64,000 nt of DNA from Nicotiana tabacum (Eukaryota; Streptophyta; Magnoliopsida; Solanales; Solanaceae), in NCBI RefSeq assembly GCF_000715075.1, contig NC_134084.1, positions 126,501-190,500 of the forward strand, written 5' to 3'. Made by a program: the position numbers and the translations under genes. Of the stretch, positions 1 to 11,399 are shown one piece after another. Every line of letters starts with the position of its first letter. The first letter of the stretch is position 1. The notes under the pieces are model-generated. The model was given only the letters and a program-made list of their open reading frames with translations, had not been told where the DNA came from and made no database searches.

Positions 1-2131
1 TTTGGCATTTTAATTACATAAAATTGGAATTCCGCGCGAGTCCAAAATTTTCGTGTGCTATAGCCCACGCCTTCCGCCGTGGGCCCGGGACCCCGGACCC
101 GAATCGCCTAATATTTTTCCAGGACGTCGAATATGGCCTATAGAAACATATTAACCGCCCCTCCATGATCAAATTATGTTTTTTGTTATTTTACTGCCAT
201 AAAACTGGAATGCCGCGTGAGTCCCAAATTTTCGTGTGCTATAGCCCATGCCTTCCGCCGTGGGCCCGGGACCCCAGATCCGGATCGCCTAAAAATTTTC
301 CGGAATGTTGAATACGGCCTATGAACCATACTCACCGCCCCTCCATGACCAAATTATGTTTTTTGGCATTTTACGGCCATAAAGTTGGAAATCCGCGCGA
401 GTCCCAAATTTTCGTGTGCTATAGCCCACGCCTTCCTCCGTGGGCCCGGGACCCCGGACCCGGATCGCCCAAAATTTTTCCGGGACATGGAATACGGTCT
501 AAGGAAACATATTCACCGTACAACCATGATCAAATTATGTTTTTTGGCATTTTACTTCCATAAAATTGGAATTCCGCGCGAGTCCCAAATTTTCGTGTGC
601 TATAGCCCACGCCTTCCGCCGTGGGCCCAGGACCCCGGACCCGAATAGCCTAAAATTTTTCCAGGACGTCGAATAAGGCCTATAGAAACAAATTAACGGC
701 CCATCCATGATCAAATTATGATTATTGGTATTTTACGGCCATAAAACTGGAATTCCGCGTGAGTCCCAAATTTTCGTGTGCTATAGCCCACGCCTTCCGC
801 CGTGGGCCCGGGACCCTGGATCCGGATCGCCTAAAATTTTTCCGGAATGTTGAATACGGCCTATGAACCATACTCACCACCCATCCATGACCAAATTATA
901 TTTTTTGGCAATTTACGACCATAAAACTGGAAATCCGCGCGAGTCCCAAATTTTCGTGTGCTATAGCCCATGCCTTCCGCCGTGGGCCCGGGACCCCGTA
1001 CCCGGATCGCCTTAAATTTTTCCGGGACATGTAATACGGTCTAATGAAACATATTCACCGTACAACCATGATCAAATTATGTTTTTTGGCATTTTACGGC
1101 TATAAAATTGGAATTCCGCGCGAGCCCAAATTTTCGTGTGCTATAGTCCACGCCTTCCGCCGTGGGCCCGGGACCCCGGACCCGAATCGCCTAAAATTTT
1201 TCCAGGACGTCGAATATGGCCTATAGAAACATATTAACCGCCTCGCCATGATCAAATTATGTTTTTTAATATTTTACGGCCGTAAAACTGGAATTCCGCG
1301 TGAGTCCCAAATTTTCGTGTGCTATAGCCCACGCCTTCCGCCGTGGGCCCGGGACCCCGGATCCGGATCGATTAAAATTTTTCCGGAATGTCAAATACGG
1401 CCTAAGGAACCATACTCACTGCCCATCCATGACCAAATAATGTTTTTTGGCATTTTACGGCCATGAAACTGGAAATCCGCGCGAGTCCCAAATTTTCGTA
1501 TGCTATAGCCCACGCCTTCCTCTATGGGCCCGGGACCCGGACCCGAATCGCCTAAAATTTTTCCGGGACATGGAATACGGTCTAAGGAAATATATTAACC
1601 GCCCCTCCATGATCAAATTATGTTTTTGGTATTTTACGGCCATAAAACTGGAATTCCGCCTTCCGCCGTGGGCCTGGGACCCCGGACCCGAATCGCCTAA
1701 AATTTTTCCAGGATGTCGAATATGGCCTATAGAAACATATTAACCGCCCCGCCATGATCAAATTATGTTTTTTGGTATTTTACGGCCATAAAACTGGAAT
1801 TCCGCGTGAGTCCCAAATTTTCGTGTGCTATAGCCCACGCCTTCCGCCGTGGGCCCGGGACCCAGACCCGAATCGCCTAAAAATTTTTCTAGGACGTCGA
1901 ATACGGCCTAAGGAACCATAGAAACTGCTCCGCCATGACCAAATTATGTTTTTTGGCATTTTACGGCCATAAAATTGGAAATCCGCGCGAGTCCCAAATT
2001 TTTGTATGCTATAGCCCATGCCTTCCTCCGTGGGCCCGGGACCCGGACCCGAATCGCCTAAAATTTTTCCGAGACATGGAATACGGTCTAAGGAAATATA
2101 TTAACCGCCCCTCCATGATCAAATTATGTTT
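1..2131 (+). repeat. HOR block 1, 12-mer copy 1 (~2131 bp)
   Basis: Twelve monomers whose variants recur about 2131-2132 bp downstream. The opening phrase TTTTAATTACATAAAATTGG is repeated near 2141, and the monomer with CCATAAAGTTGGAAATCC near 378 is repeated near 2510. A one-base difference in an A/T run near 295 shifts the offset from 2131 to 2132. The unit is shorter than 12 x 180.6 because one of its monomers is truncated (see 1607-1751). The left edge is cut by the window, so the true start of this repeat is unknown. Confidence 0.8.
1607..1751 (+). repeat. Truncated monomer with 35-bp internal deletion
   Basis: This monomer is only 145 bp. It reads GGAATTCCGC directly into CTTCCGCCGTGGG, losing the 35 bases that normally carry the GTGAGTCCC box, the AAATTTTCG box, the CTATAGCC phrase and the left arm of the hairpin. 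The junction lies at about 1657-1661, and CGC occurs at both ends of the lost segment, consistent with a short-homology deletion. It also has five T instead of six near 1623. It is the only monomer I saw that lacks this conserved segment. Confidence 0.85.
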
Positions 2132-3387
2132 TTTGGCATTTTAATTACATAAAATTGGAATTCCGCGCGAGTCCAAAATTTTCGTGTGCTATAGCCCACG
2201 CCTTCCGCCGTGGGCCCGGGACCCCGGACCCGAATCGCCTAATATTTTTCCAGGACGTCGAATATGGCCTATAGAAACATATTAACCGCCCCTCCATGAT
2301 CAAATTATGTTTTTTGGTATTTTACTGCCATAAAACTGGAATGCCGCGTGAGTCCCAAATTTTCGTGTGCTATAGCCCATGCCTTCCGCCGTGGGCCCGG
2401 GACCCCAGATCCGGATCGCCTAAAAATTTTTCCAGAATGTTGAATACGGCCTATGAACCATACTCACCGCCCCTCCATGACCAAATTATGTTTTTTGGCA
2501 TTTTACGGCCATAAAGTTGGAAATCCGCGCGAGTCCCAAATTTTCGTGTGCTATAGCCCACGCCTTCCTCCGTGGGCCCGGGACCCCGGACCCGGATCGC
2601 CCAAAATTTTTCCGGGACATGGAATACGGTCTAAGGAAACATATTCACTGTACAACCATGATCAAATTATGTTTTTTGGCATTTTACTTCCATAAAATTG
2701 GAATTCCGCGCGAGTCCCAAATTTTCGTGTGCTATAGCCCACGCCTTCCGCCATGGGCCCGGGACCCGGGACCCGAATCGCCTAAAATTTTTCCGTGACA
2801 TGGAATACAGTCTAAGGAAATATATTAACCGCCCCTCCATGATCAAATTATGTTTTTTGGCATTTTACTTCCATAAAATTGGAATTCCGCGCGAGTCCCT
2901 AATTTTCGTGTGCTATAGCCCACGCCTTCCGCCGTGGGCCCGGGACCCTGGATCCGGATCGCCTAAAATTTTTCCGGAATGTTGAATACGGCCTATGAAC
3001 CATACTCACCACCCCTCCATGACCAAATTATATTTTTTGGCAATTTACGACCATAAAACTGGAAATCCGTGCGAGTCCTAAATTTTCGTGTGCTATAGCC
3101 CACGCCTTCCGCCGTGGGCCCGGGACCCCGGACCCAGATCGCCTAAAATTTTTCCGGGACATGGAATACGGTCTAAGGAAACATATTCACCATACAACCA
3201 TGATCAAATTATGTTTTTTGGCATTTTACGGCTATAAAATTGGAATTCCGCGCGAGCCCAAATTTTCGTGTGCTATAGCCCACGCCTTCCGCCGTGGGCC
3301 CGGGACCCCGGGACCCCCGACCCGAATCACCTATAATTTTTCCAGGACGTCCAATTTGGCCTATAGAAACATATTAACCGCCCCGCC
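2132..3387 (+). repeat. HOR block 1, 12-mer copy 2, partial and diverged
   Basis: Continues in register with copy 1: the offset is 2132 at the monomers starting near 345, 811 and 1068. Between about 2748 and 2940 the two copies carry different monomer variants although the register is unchanged, so this stretch has been replaced or has diverged without net length change. At 3302-3317 the core has an extra 8-bp GGGACCCC unit, which shifts the offset to 2140. After about 3500 the sequence departs from copy 1 and enters the trimer expansion. Confidence 0.7.
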
Positions 3388-4468
3388 ATGATCAAATTAT
3401 GTTTTTTAATATTTTACGGCCGTAAAACTGGAATTCCGCGTGAGTCCCAAATTTTCGTGTGCTATAGCCCACGCCTTCCGCCGTGGGCCCGGCACCCCGG
3501 ATCCGGATCGCCTAAAATTTTTCCAGGACGTCGAATACGGCCTAAGGAACCATAGAAACTGCTCCGCCATGACCAAATTATGTTTTTTGGCATTTTACGG
3601 CCATAAAATTGGAAATCCGCGCGAGTCCCAAATTTTTGTATGCTATAGCCCACGCCTTCCTCCGTGGGCCCGGGACCCGGACCCGAATCGCCTAAAATTT
3701 TTCCGGGACATGGAATACGGTCTAAGGAAATATATTAACCGCCCCTCCATGATCACATTATGTTTTTTGGCATTTTAATTCCATAAAATTGGAATTCCGC
3801 GCGAGTCCCAAATTTTCGTGTGCTATAGCCCACGCCTTCCGCCGTGGGCCCGGGACCCCGGACCCGAATCGCCTAATATTTTTCCAGGACGTCGAATATG
3901 GCCTATAGAAACATATTAACCGCCCCTCCATGATCAAATTATGTTTTTAATATTTTACGGCCGTAAAACTGGAATTCCGCGTGAGTCCCAAATTTTCGTG
4001 TGCTATAGCCCACGCCTTCCGCCGTGGTCCCGGCACCCCGGATCCGGATCGCCTAAAATTTTTCCAGGACGTCGAATACGGCCTAAGGAACCATAGAAAC
4101 TGCTCCGCCATGACCAAATTATGTTTTTTGGCATTTTACGGCCATAAAATTGGAAATCCGCGCGAGTCCCAAATTTTTGTATGCTATAGCCCACGCCTTC
4201 CTCCGTGGGCCCGGGACCCGGACCCGAATCGCCTAAAATTTTTCCGGGACATGGAATACGGTCTAAGGAAATATATTAACCGCCCCTCCATGATCACATT
4301 ATGTTTTTTGGCATTTTAATTCCATAAAATTGGAATTCCGCGCGAGTCCCAAATTTTCGTGTGCTATAGCCCACGCCTTCCTCCGTGGGCCCGGGACCCC
4401 GGACCCGAATCGCCTATAATTTTTCCAGGACGTCGAATTTGGCCTATAGAAACATATTAACCGCCCCG
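3386..4468 (+). repeat. Local HOR: 3-mer (~541 bp), two copies
   Basis: Three monomer types recur in fixed order. X1 has TTTTTTAATATTTTACGGCC, a CGGCACCCC core and ends CATAGAAACTGCTCC. X2 has AAATTTTTGTATGC, a shortened GGGACCCGGACCC core and ends with AAATATATTAACCG. X3 has CATGATCACATTATG with TTTTAATTCCATAAAA. X1 starts near 3386, 3928 and 4469, giving units of 542 and 541 bp. X2-like monomers also occur in block 1 near 1935, so this looks like local amplification from the neighbouring 12-mer. Confidence 0.8.
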
Positions 4469-6273
4469 CCATGATCAAATTATGTTTTTTAATATTTTAC
4501 GGCCGTAAAACTGGAATTCCGCGTGAGTCCCAAATTTCGTGTGCTATAGCCCACGCCTTCCGCCGTGGGCCCGGCACCCCGGATCCGGATCGCCTAAAAT
4601 TTTTCCAGGACGTCGAATACGGCCTAAGGAACCATAGAAACTGCTCCGCCATGACCAAATTATGTTTTTTGGCATTTTACGGCCATAAAATTGGAAATCC
4701 GCGCGAGTCCCAAATTTTTGTATGCTATAGCCCACGCCTTCCTCCGTGGGCCCGGGACCCGGACCCGAATCGCCTAAAATTTTTCCGGGACATGGAATAC
4801 GGTCTAAGGAAATATATTAACCGCCCCTCCATGATCACATTATGTTTTTTGGCATTTTATGGCCATAAAATTGGAATTTCGCACGAGTCCCAAATTTTCG
4901 TGTGCTATAGCCCACGCCTTCCGCCGTGGGCCCGGGACCCCGGACCCGAATCGCCTAAAATTTTTCCAGGACGTCGAATACGGCCTAAGGAACCATAGAA
5001 ACTGCTCCGCCATGACAAAATTATGTTTTTTGGCATTTTACGGCCATAAAATTGGAAATCCGCGCGAGTCCCAAATTTTTGTATGCTATAGCCCACGCCT
5101 TCCTCCGTGGGCCCGGGACCCGGACCCGAATCGCCTAAAATTTTTCCGGGACATGGAATACGGTCTAAGGAAATATATTAACCGCCCCTCCATGATCACA
5201 TTATGTTTTTTGGCATTTTAATTCCATAAAATTGGAATTCCGCGCGAGTCCCAAATTTTCGTGTGCTATAGCCCACGCCTTCCTCCGTGGGCCCGGGACC
5301 CCGGACCCGAATCGCCTATAATTTTTCCAGGACGTCGAATTTGGCCTATAGAAACATATTAACCGCCCCGCCATGATCAAATTATGTTTTTTAATATTTT
5401 ACGGCCGTAAAACTGGAATTCCGCGTGAGTCCCAAATTTTCGTGTGCTATAGCCCACGCCTTCCGCCGTGGGCCCGGCACCCCGGATCCGGATCGCCTAA
5501 AATTTTTCCAGGACGTCGAATACGGCCTAAGGAACCATAGAAACTGCTCCGCCATGACCAAATTATGTTTTTTGGCATTTTACGGCCATAAAATTGGAAA
5601 TCCGCGCGAGTCCCAAATTTTTGTATGCTATAGCCCACGCCTTCCTCCGTGGGCCCGGGACCCGGACCCGAATCGCCTAAAATTTTTCCGGGACATGGAA
5701 TACGGTCTAAGGAAATATATTAACCGCCCCTCCATGATCACATTATGTTTTTTGGCATTTTATGGCCATAAAATTGGAATTTCGCACGAGTCCCAAATTT
5801 TCGTGTGCTATAGCCCACGCCTTCCGCCGTGGGCCCGGGACCCCGGACCCGAATCGCCTAAAATTTTTCCAGGACGTCGAATACGGCCTAAGGAACCATA
5901 GAAACTGCTCCGCCATGACAAAATTATGTTTTTTGGCATTTTACGGCCATAAAATTGGAAATCCGCGCGAGTCCCAAATTTTTGTATGCTATAGCCCACG
6001 CCTTCCTCCGTGGGCCCGGGACCCGGACCCGAATCGCCTAAAATTTTTCCGGGACATGGAATACGGTCTAAGGAAATATATTAACCGCCCCTCCATGATC
6101 ACATTATGTTTTTTGGCATTTTAATTCCATAAAATTGGAATTCCGCGCGAGTCCCAAATTTTCGTGTGCTATAGCCCACACCTTCCGCCGTGGGCCCGGG
6201 ACCCCGGACCCGAATCGCCTAATATTTTTCCAGGACGTCGAATATGGCCTATAGAAACATATTAACCGCCCCT
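4469..6273 (+). repeat. Local HOR: 5-mer (902-903 bp), two copies
   Basis: Here the order becomes X1-X2-X4-X2-X3, where X4 is distinguished by TTTTATGGCCATAAAATTGG followed by GGAATTTCGCACGAG near 4870, repeated near 5773. X1 starts at 4469 and 5371, and the next unit boundary falls near 6274. The pentamer is the trimer with two extra monomers (X4 and a second X2), a step expected from unequal exchange. The first pentamer also has a one-base loss, CCAAATTTCG near 4530. The last monomer of the second pentamer grades into block 1 type sequence. Confidence 0.8.
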
Positions 6274-6830
6274 CCATGATCAAATTATGTTTTTTGGTAT
6301 TTTACGTCCATAAAACTGGAATTCCGCGTGAGTCCCAAATTTTCGTGTGCTATAGCCCACACCTTCCGCCGTGGGCCCGGGACCCCAGATCCGGATCGCC
6401 TAAAATTTTTCCGGAATGATGAATACGGCCTATGAACCATACTCACCGCCCCTCCATGACCAAATTATGTTTTTTGGCATTTTACGGCCATAAAATTGGA
6501 AATCCGCGCGAGTCCCAAATTTTCGTGTGCTATAGCCCACGCCTTCCTCCGTGGGCCCGGGACCCCGGACCCGGATCGCCTAAAATTTTTCCGGGACATG
6601 GAATACGGTCTAAGGAAACATATTCACCGTACAACCATGATCAAATTATGTTTTTTGGCATTTTACTTCTGTAAAATTGGAATTCCGCGCGAGTCCCAAA
6701 TTTTCGTGTGCTATAGCCCACGCCTTCCGCCGTGGGCCCGGAACCCCGGACCCGAATCGCCTAAAATTTTTCCAGGACGTCGAATAAGGCCTATAGAAAC
6801 AAATTAACGGCCCATCCATGATCAAATTAT
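6112..6830 (+). repeat. Return of block 1 12-mer sequence, partial third copy
   Basis: After the trimer/pentamer expansion the sequence matches positions 1 to about 720 again at an offset of 6111. Examples are the CTAATATTTTTCC monomer, the TATGAACCATACTCACC tail, and the rare phrase AATAAGGCCTATAGAAACAA at 673 and about 6784. The match fades after about 6830. So the 3.4-6.1 kb expansion sits between recognisable pieces of one older 12-mer. Confidence 0.7.
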
Positions 6831-7539
6831 GTTTTTTGGAATTTTACGGCCATAAAACTGGAATTCCGCGTGAGTCCCAAATTTTCGTGTGCTATAGCCC
6901 ACGCCTTCCGCCGTGGGCCCGGGACCCCGGACCCGGATCGCCTAAATTTTTTACGGAATGTCAAATACGGCCTAAGGAACCATACTCACTGCCCCTCCAT
7001 GACCAAATTATATTTTTTGGCAATTTACGACTATAAAACTGGAAATCCGCGCGAGTCCCAAATTTTCGTGTGCTATAGCCCACGCCTTCCGCCGTGGGCC
7101 CGGGACCCCGGACCCGGATCGCCTAAAATTTTTCCGCGACATCGAATACGGTCTAAGGAAATATAGTCACCGCACAACCATGATCAAATTATGTTTTTTG
7201 GTATTTTACGGCCATAAAACTGGAATTCCGCGTGAGTCCCAAATTTTCGTGTGCTATAGCCCACGCCTTCCACCGTGGGCCCGGGACCCCGGACTCGGAT
7301 CGCCTAAAATTTTTCCAGGATGTCGAATACGGCCTAAGGAACCATAGTCACTTCTCCTCCATGACCAAATTATGTTTTTTGGCATTTTACGGCCATAAAA
7401 CTGGAATTCCGCGTGAGTCCCAAATTTTCGTGTGCTATAGCCCACGCCTTTCGCCGTGGGCCCCAAACCCCGGACCCGGATCGCTTAAAATTTTTCCAGG
7501 ACATCGAATACGGCCTAAGGAACCATAGTCACTGCTCCG
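6831..7539 (+). repeat. Monomers without a resolved higher-order period
   Basis: About four ordinary satellite monomers between block 1 and the hexamer duplication. They carry variants found later in the window, such as CTAAATTTTTTACGG near 6945 (compare 34530) and CACTTCTCCTCCATGACC near 7350 (compare 9880, 12955 and 15500). I see no gene or non-satellite DNA. Confidence 0.7.
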
Positions 7540-8624
7540 CCATGACCAAATTATGTTTTTTGGCATTTTACGGCCATAAAACTGGAAATCCGCGCGAGTC
7601 CCAAACTTTCGTATGCTATAGCCCACGCCTTCCTCCGTGGGCCCAGGACCCGGACCCGAATCGCCTAAAAATTTTCCGGGACATGGAATATGGTCTAAGG
7701 AAATATATTAACCACCCCTACATGATCAAATTATGTTTTTTGGCATTTTACGGCCATAAAATTGGAATTCCGCGCGAGTCCTAAATTTTCGTGTGCTATA
7801 GCCCACGCCTTTCGCTGTGGGCCCGGGACCCCGGACCCGAATTGCCTAAAAAATTTCCAGGACGTCGAATATGGCCTATAGAAACATATTAACCGCCCCT
7901 CCATGATCAAATTATGGATTTTGGTATTTTACGGCCATAAAACTAGAATTCCGTGTGAGTCCCAAATTTTCGTGTGCTATAGCCCACGCCTTCCGCCGTG
8001 GGCCCGGGACCCCGGATCCGGATCGCCTAAAATTTTTACGGAATGTCGAATACGGCCTAAGGAACCATACTCACTGCCCCTCCATGACCAAATTATATTT
8101 TTTGGCAATTTACGACCATAAAACTGGAAATCCGCGCGAGTCCCAAATTTTCGTGTGCTATAGCCCACGCCTTCCGCCGTGGGCCCGGGTCCCCGGACCC
8201 GGATCGCCTAAAATTTTTACGGAATGTCAAATACGGCCTAAGGAACCATACTCACTGCCCCTCCATGACCAAATTATATTTTTTGGCAATTTACGACCAT
8301 AAAACTGGAAATCCGCGCGAGTCCCAAATTTTCGTGTGCTATAGCCCACGCCTTCCGCCGTGGGCCCGGGACCCCGGACCCGGATCGCCTAAAATTTTTC
8401 TGCGACATCGAATACGGTCTAAGGAAATATAGTCACCGCACAGCCATGATCAAATTATGTGTTTTGGCATTTTACGGCCATAAAATTGGAATTCACCGCG
8501 AGTCCGAATTTTTCGTGTGCTATAGCCCACACCTTCCGCCGTGGGCCCGGGACCCCGGACCCGGATCGCCTAAAATTTTTCCAGGACGTCGAATATGGCC
8601 TATAGACACATATTAACCGCCCCG
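7540..8624 (+). repeat. Hexamer HOR (1085 bp), copy 1
   Basis: Six monomers from 7540 recur at 8625 with an offset of exactly 1085 bp. Diagnostic shared variants include CCCAAACTTTCGTATGC, AACCACCCCTACATGATC, AAATTATGGATTTTGG and GGAATTCCGTGTGAG, which are rare elsewhere. The copies differ at a few bases, for example CGGGACCCC near 7828 against CGGGACTCC near 8910, and CCCACGCC near 7985 against CCCACACC near 9070. Confidence 0.85.
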
Positions 8625-11399
8625 CCATGATCAAATTATGTTTTTTGGCATTTTACGGCCATAAAACTGGAAATCCGCGCGAGTCCCAAACTTTCGTATG
8701 CTATAGCCCACGCCTTCCTCCGTGGGCCCAGGACCCGGACCCGAATCGCCTAAAAATTTTCCGGGACATGGAATATGGTCTAAGGAAATATATTAACCAC
8801 CCCTACATGATCAAATTATGTTTTTTGGCATTTTACGGCCATAAAATTGGAATTCCGCGCGAGTCCTAAATTTTCGTGTGCTATAGCCCACGCCTTTCGC
8901 TGTGGGCCCGGGACTCCGGACCCGAATTGCCTAAAAAATTTCCAGGACGTCGAATATGGCCTATAGAAACATATTAACCGCCCCTCCATGATCAAATTAT
9001 GGATTTTGGTATTTTACGGCCATAAAACTAGAATTCCGTGTGAGTCCCAAATTTTCGTGTGCTATAGCCCACACCTTCCGCCGTGGGCCCGGGACCCCGG
9101 ATCCGGATCGCCTAAAATTTTTACGGAATGTCGAATACGGCCTAAGGAACCATACTCACTGCCCCTCCATGACCAAATTATATTTTTTGGCAATTTACGA
9201 CCATAAAACTGGAAATCCGCGCGAGTCCCAAATTTTCGTGTGCTATAGCCCACGCCTTCCGCCGTGGGCCCGGGTCCCCGGACCCGGATCGCCTAAAATT
9301 TTTACGGAATGTCAAATACGGCCTAAGGAACCATACTCACTGCCCCTCCATGACCAAATTATATTTTTTGGCAATTTACGACCATAAAACTGGAAATCCG
9401 CGCGAGTCCCAAATTTTCGTGTGCTATAGCCCACGCCTTCCGCCGTGGGCCCGGGACCCCGGACCCGGATCGCCTAAAATTTTTCTGCGACATCGAATAC
9501 GGTCTAAGGAAATATAGTCACCGCACAGCCATGATCAAATTATGTGTTTTGGCATTTTACGGCCATAAAATTGGAATTCACCGCGAGTCCGAATTTTTCG
9601 TGTGCTATAGCCCACACCTTCCGCCGTGGGCCCGGGACCCCGGACCCGGATCGCCTAAAATTTTTCCAGGACGTCGAATATGGCCTATAGACACATATTA
9701 ACCGCCCCGCCATGATCAAATTATGTTTTTTGGTATTTTACGGCCATAAAACTGGAATTCCGCGTGAGTCCCAAATTTTCGTGTGCTATAGCCCACGCCT
9801 TCCACCGTGGGCCCGGGACCCCGGACCCGGATCGCCTAAAATTTTTCCAGGATGTCGAATACGGCCTAAGGAACCATAGTCACTTCTCCTCCATGACCAA
9901 ATTATGTTTTTTGGCATTTTACGGCCATAAAACTGGAAATCCGCGCGAGTCCCATATTTTCGTATGCTATAGCCCACGCCTTCCTCCGTGGGCCCGGGAC
10001 CCGGACTCGAATCGCCTAAAATTTTTCCGGAACATGGAATATGGTCTAAGGAAATATATTAACCGCCCATCCATGATCAACTTATGTTTTTTGGCATTTT
10101 ACGGCCATAAAATTGGAATTCCGCGCGAGTCCCAAATTTTCGTGTGCTATAGCCCTCGCCTTCCGCCGTGGGCCCGGGACCCCGGACCCGAATCGCCTAA
10201 AATTTTTCCAGGACGTCGAATATGTCCTATAGACACATATTAACCGCCCCGCCATGATCAAATTATGTTTTTTGGCATTTTACGGCCATAAAATTGGAAT
10301 TCCACGTGAGTCCCAAATTTTCGTGTGCTATAGCCCACGCCTTTCGCCGTGGGCCCCAAACCCCGGACCCGGATCGCTTAAAATTTTTCCAGGACATAGA
10401 ATACGGCCTAAGGAACCATAGTCACTGCTCCGCCATGACCAAATTATGTTTTTTGGCATTTTACGGCCATAAAACTGGAAATCCGCGCGAGTCCCAAACT
10501 TTCGTATGCTATAGCCCACGCCTTCCTCCGTGGGCCCGGGACCCGGACCCGAATCGCCTAAAATTTTTCCGGGACATGGAATATGGTCTAAGGAAATATA
10601 TTAACCACCCCTACATGATCAAATTATGTTTTTTGGCATTTTACGGCCATAAAATTAGAATTCCGCGCGAGTCCTAAATTTTCGTGTGCTATAGCCCACG
10701 CCTTTCGCTGTGGGCCCGGGACCCCGGACCCGAATTGCCTAAAAAATTTCCAGGACGTCGAATATGGCCTATAGAAACATATTAACCGCCCCTCCATGAT
10801 CAAATTATGGATTTTGGTATTTTACGGCCATAAAACTAGAATTCCGTGTGAGTCCCAAATTTTCGTGTGCTATAGCCCACGCCTTCCGCCGTGGGCCCGG
10901 GACCCCGGATCCGGATCACCTAAAATTTTTACGGAATGTCGAATACGGCCTAAGGAACCATACTCACCGCCCCTCCATGACCAAATTATATTTTTTGGCA
11001 ATTTACGACCATAAAACTGGAAATCCGCGCGAGTCCCAAATTTTCGTGTGCTATAGCCCACGCCTTCCGCCGTGGGCCCGAGACCCCGGACCCGGATCGC
11101 CTAAAATTTTTACGGAATGTCAAATACGACCTAAGGAACCATACTCACTGCCCCTCCATGACCAAATTATATTTTTTGGCAATTTACGACCATAAAACTG
11201 GAAATCCGCGCGAGTCCCAAATTTTCGTGTGCTATAGCCCACGCTTTCCGCCGTGGGCCCGGGACCCCGGACCCGGATCGCCTAAAATTTTTCCGCGACA
11301 TCGAATACGGTCTAAGGAAATATAGTCACCGCACAGCCATGATCAAATTATGTGTTTTGGCATTTTACGGCCATAAAATTGGAATTCACCGCGAGTCCG
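8326..11399 (+). repeat. 17-mer HOR (3074 bp), copy 1
   Basis: Seventeen monomers repeated at an offset of 3074 bp. Shared private variants include TATGTGTTTTGGCATTTT with GGAATTCACCGCGAG (8457 and about 11531), CCCATATTTTCGTATGC (about 9950 and 13024), ATAGCCCTCGCC (about 10150 and 13225) and GGGCCCCAAACCCCGG (about 10350 and 13425). On the left the match starts near 8326. Boundaries are good to about a few tens of bases because neighbouring monomers are themselves similar. Confidence 0.85.
8625..9709 (+). repeat. Hexamer HOR (1085 bp), copy 2
   Basis: Second copy of the 1085-bp unit. It matches copy 1 until about 9712, where TTTTTTGGTATTTT replaces TTTTTTGGCATTTT. It lies inside the first copy of the 3074-bp duplication, so the hexamer duplication and the 17-mer duplication overlap. 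The smaller event probably came first, since its copy 2 is carried in both 17-mers. Confidence 0.85.
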
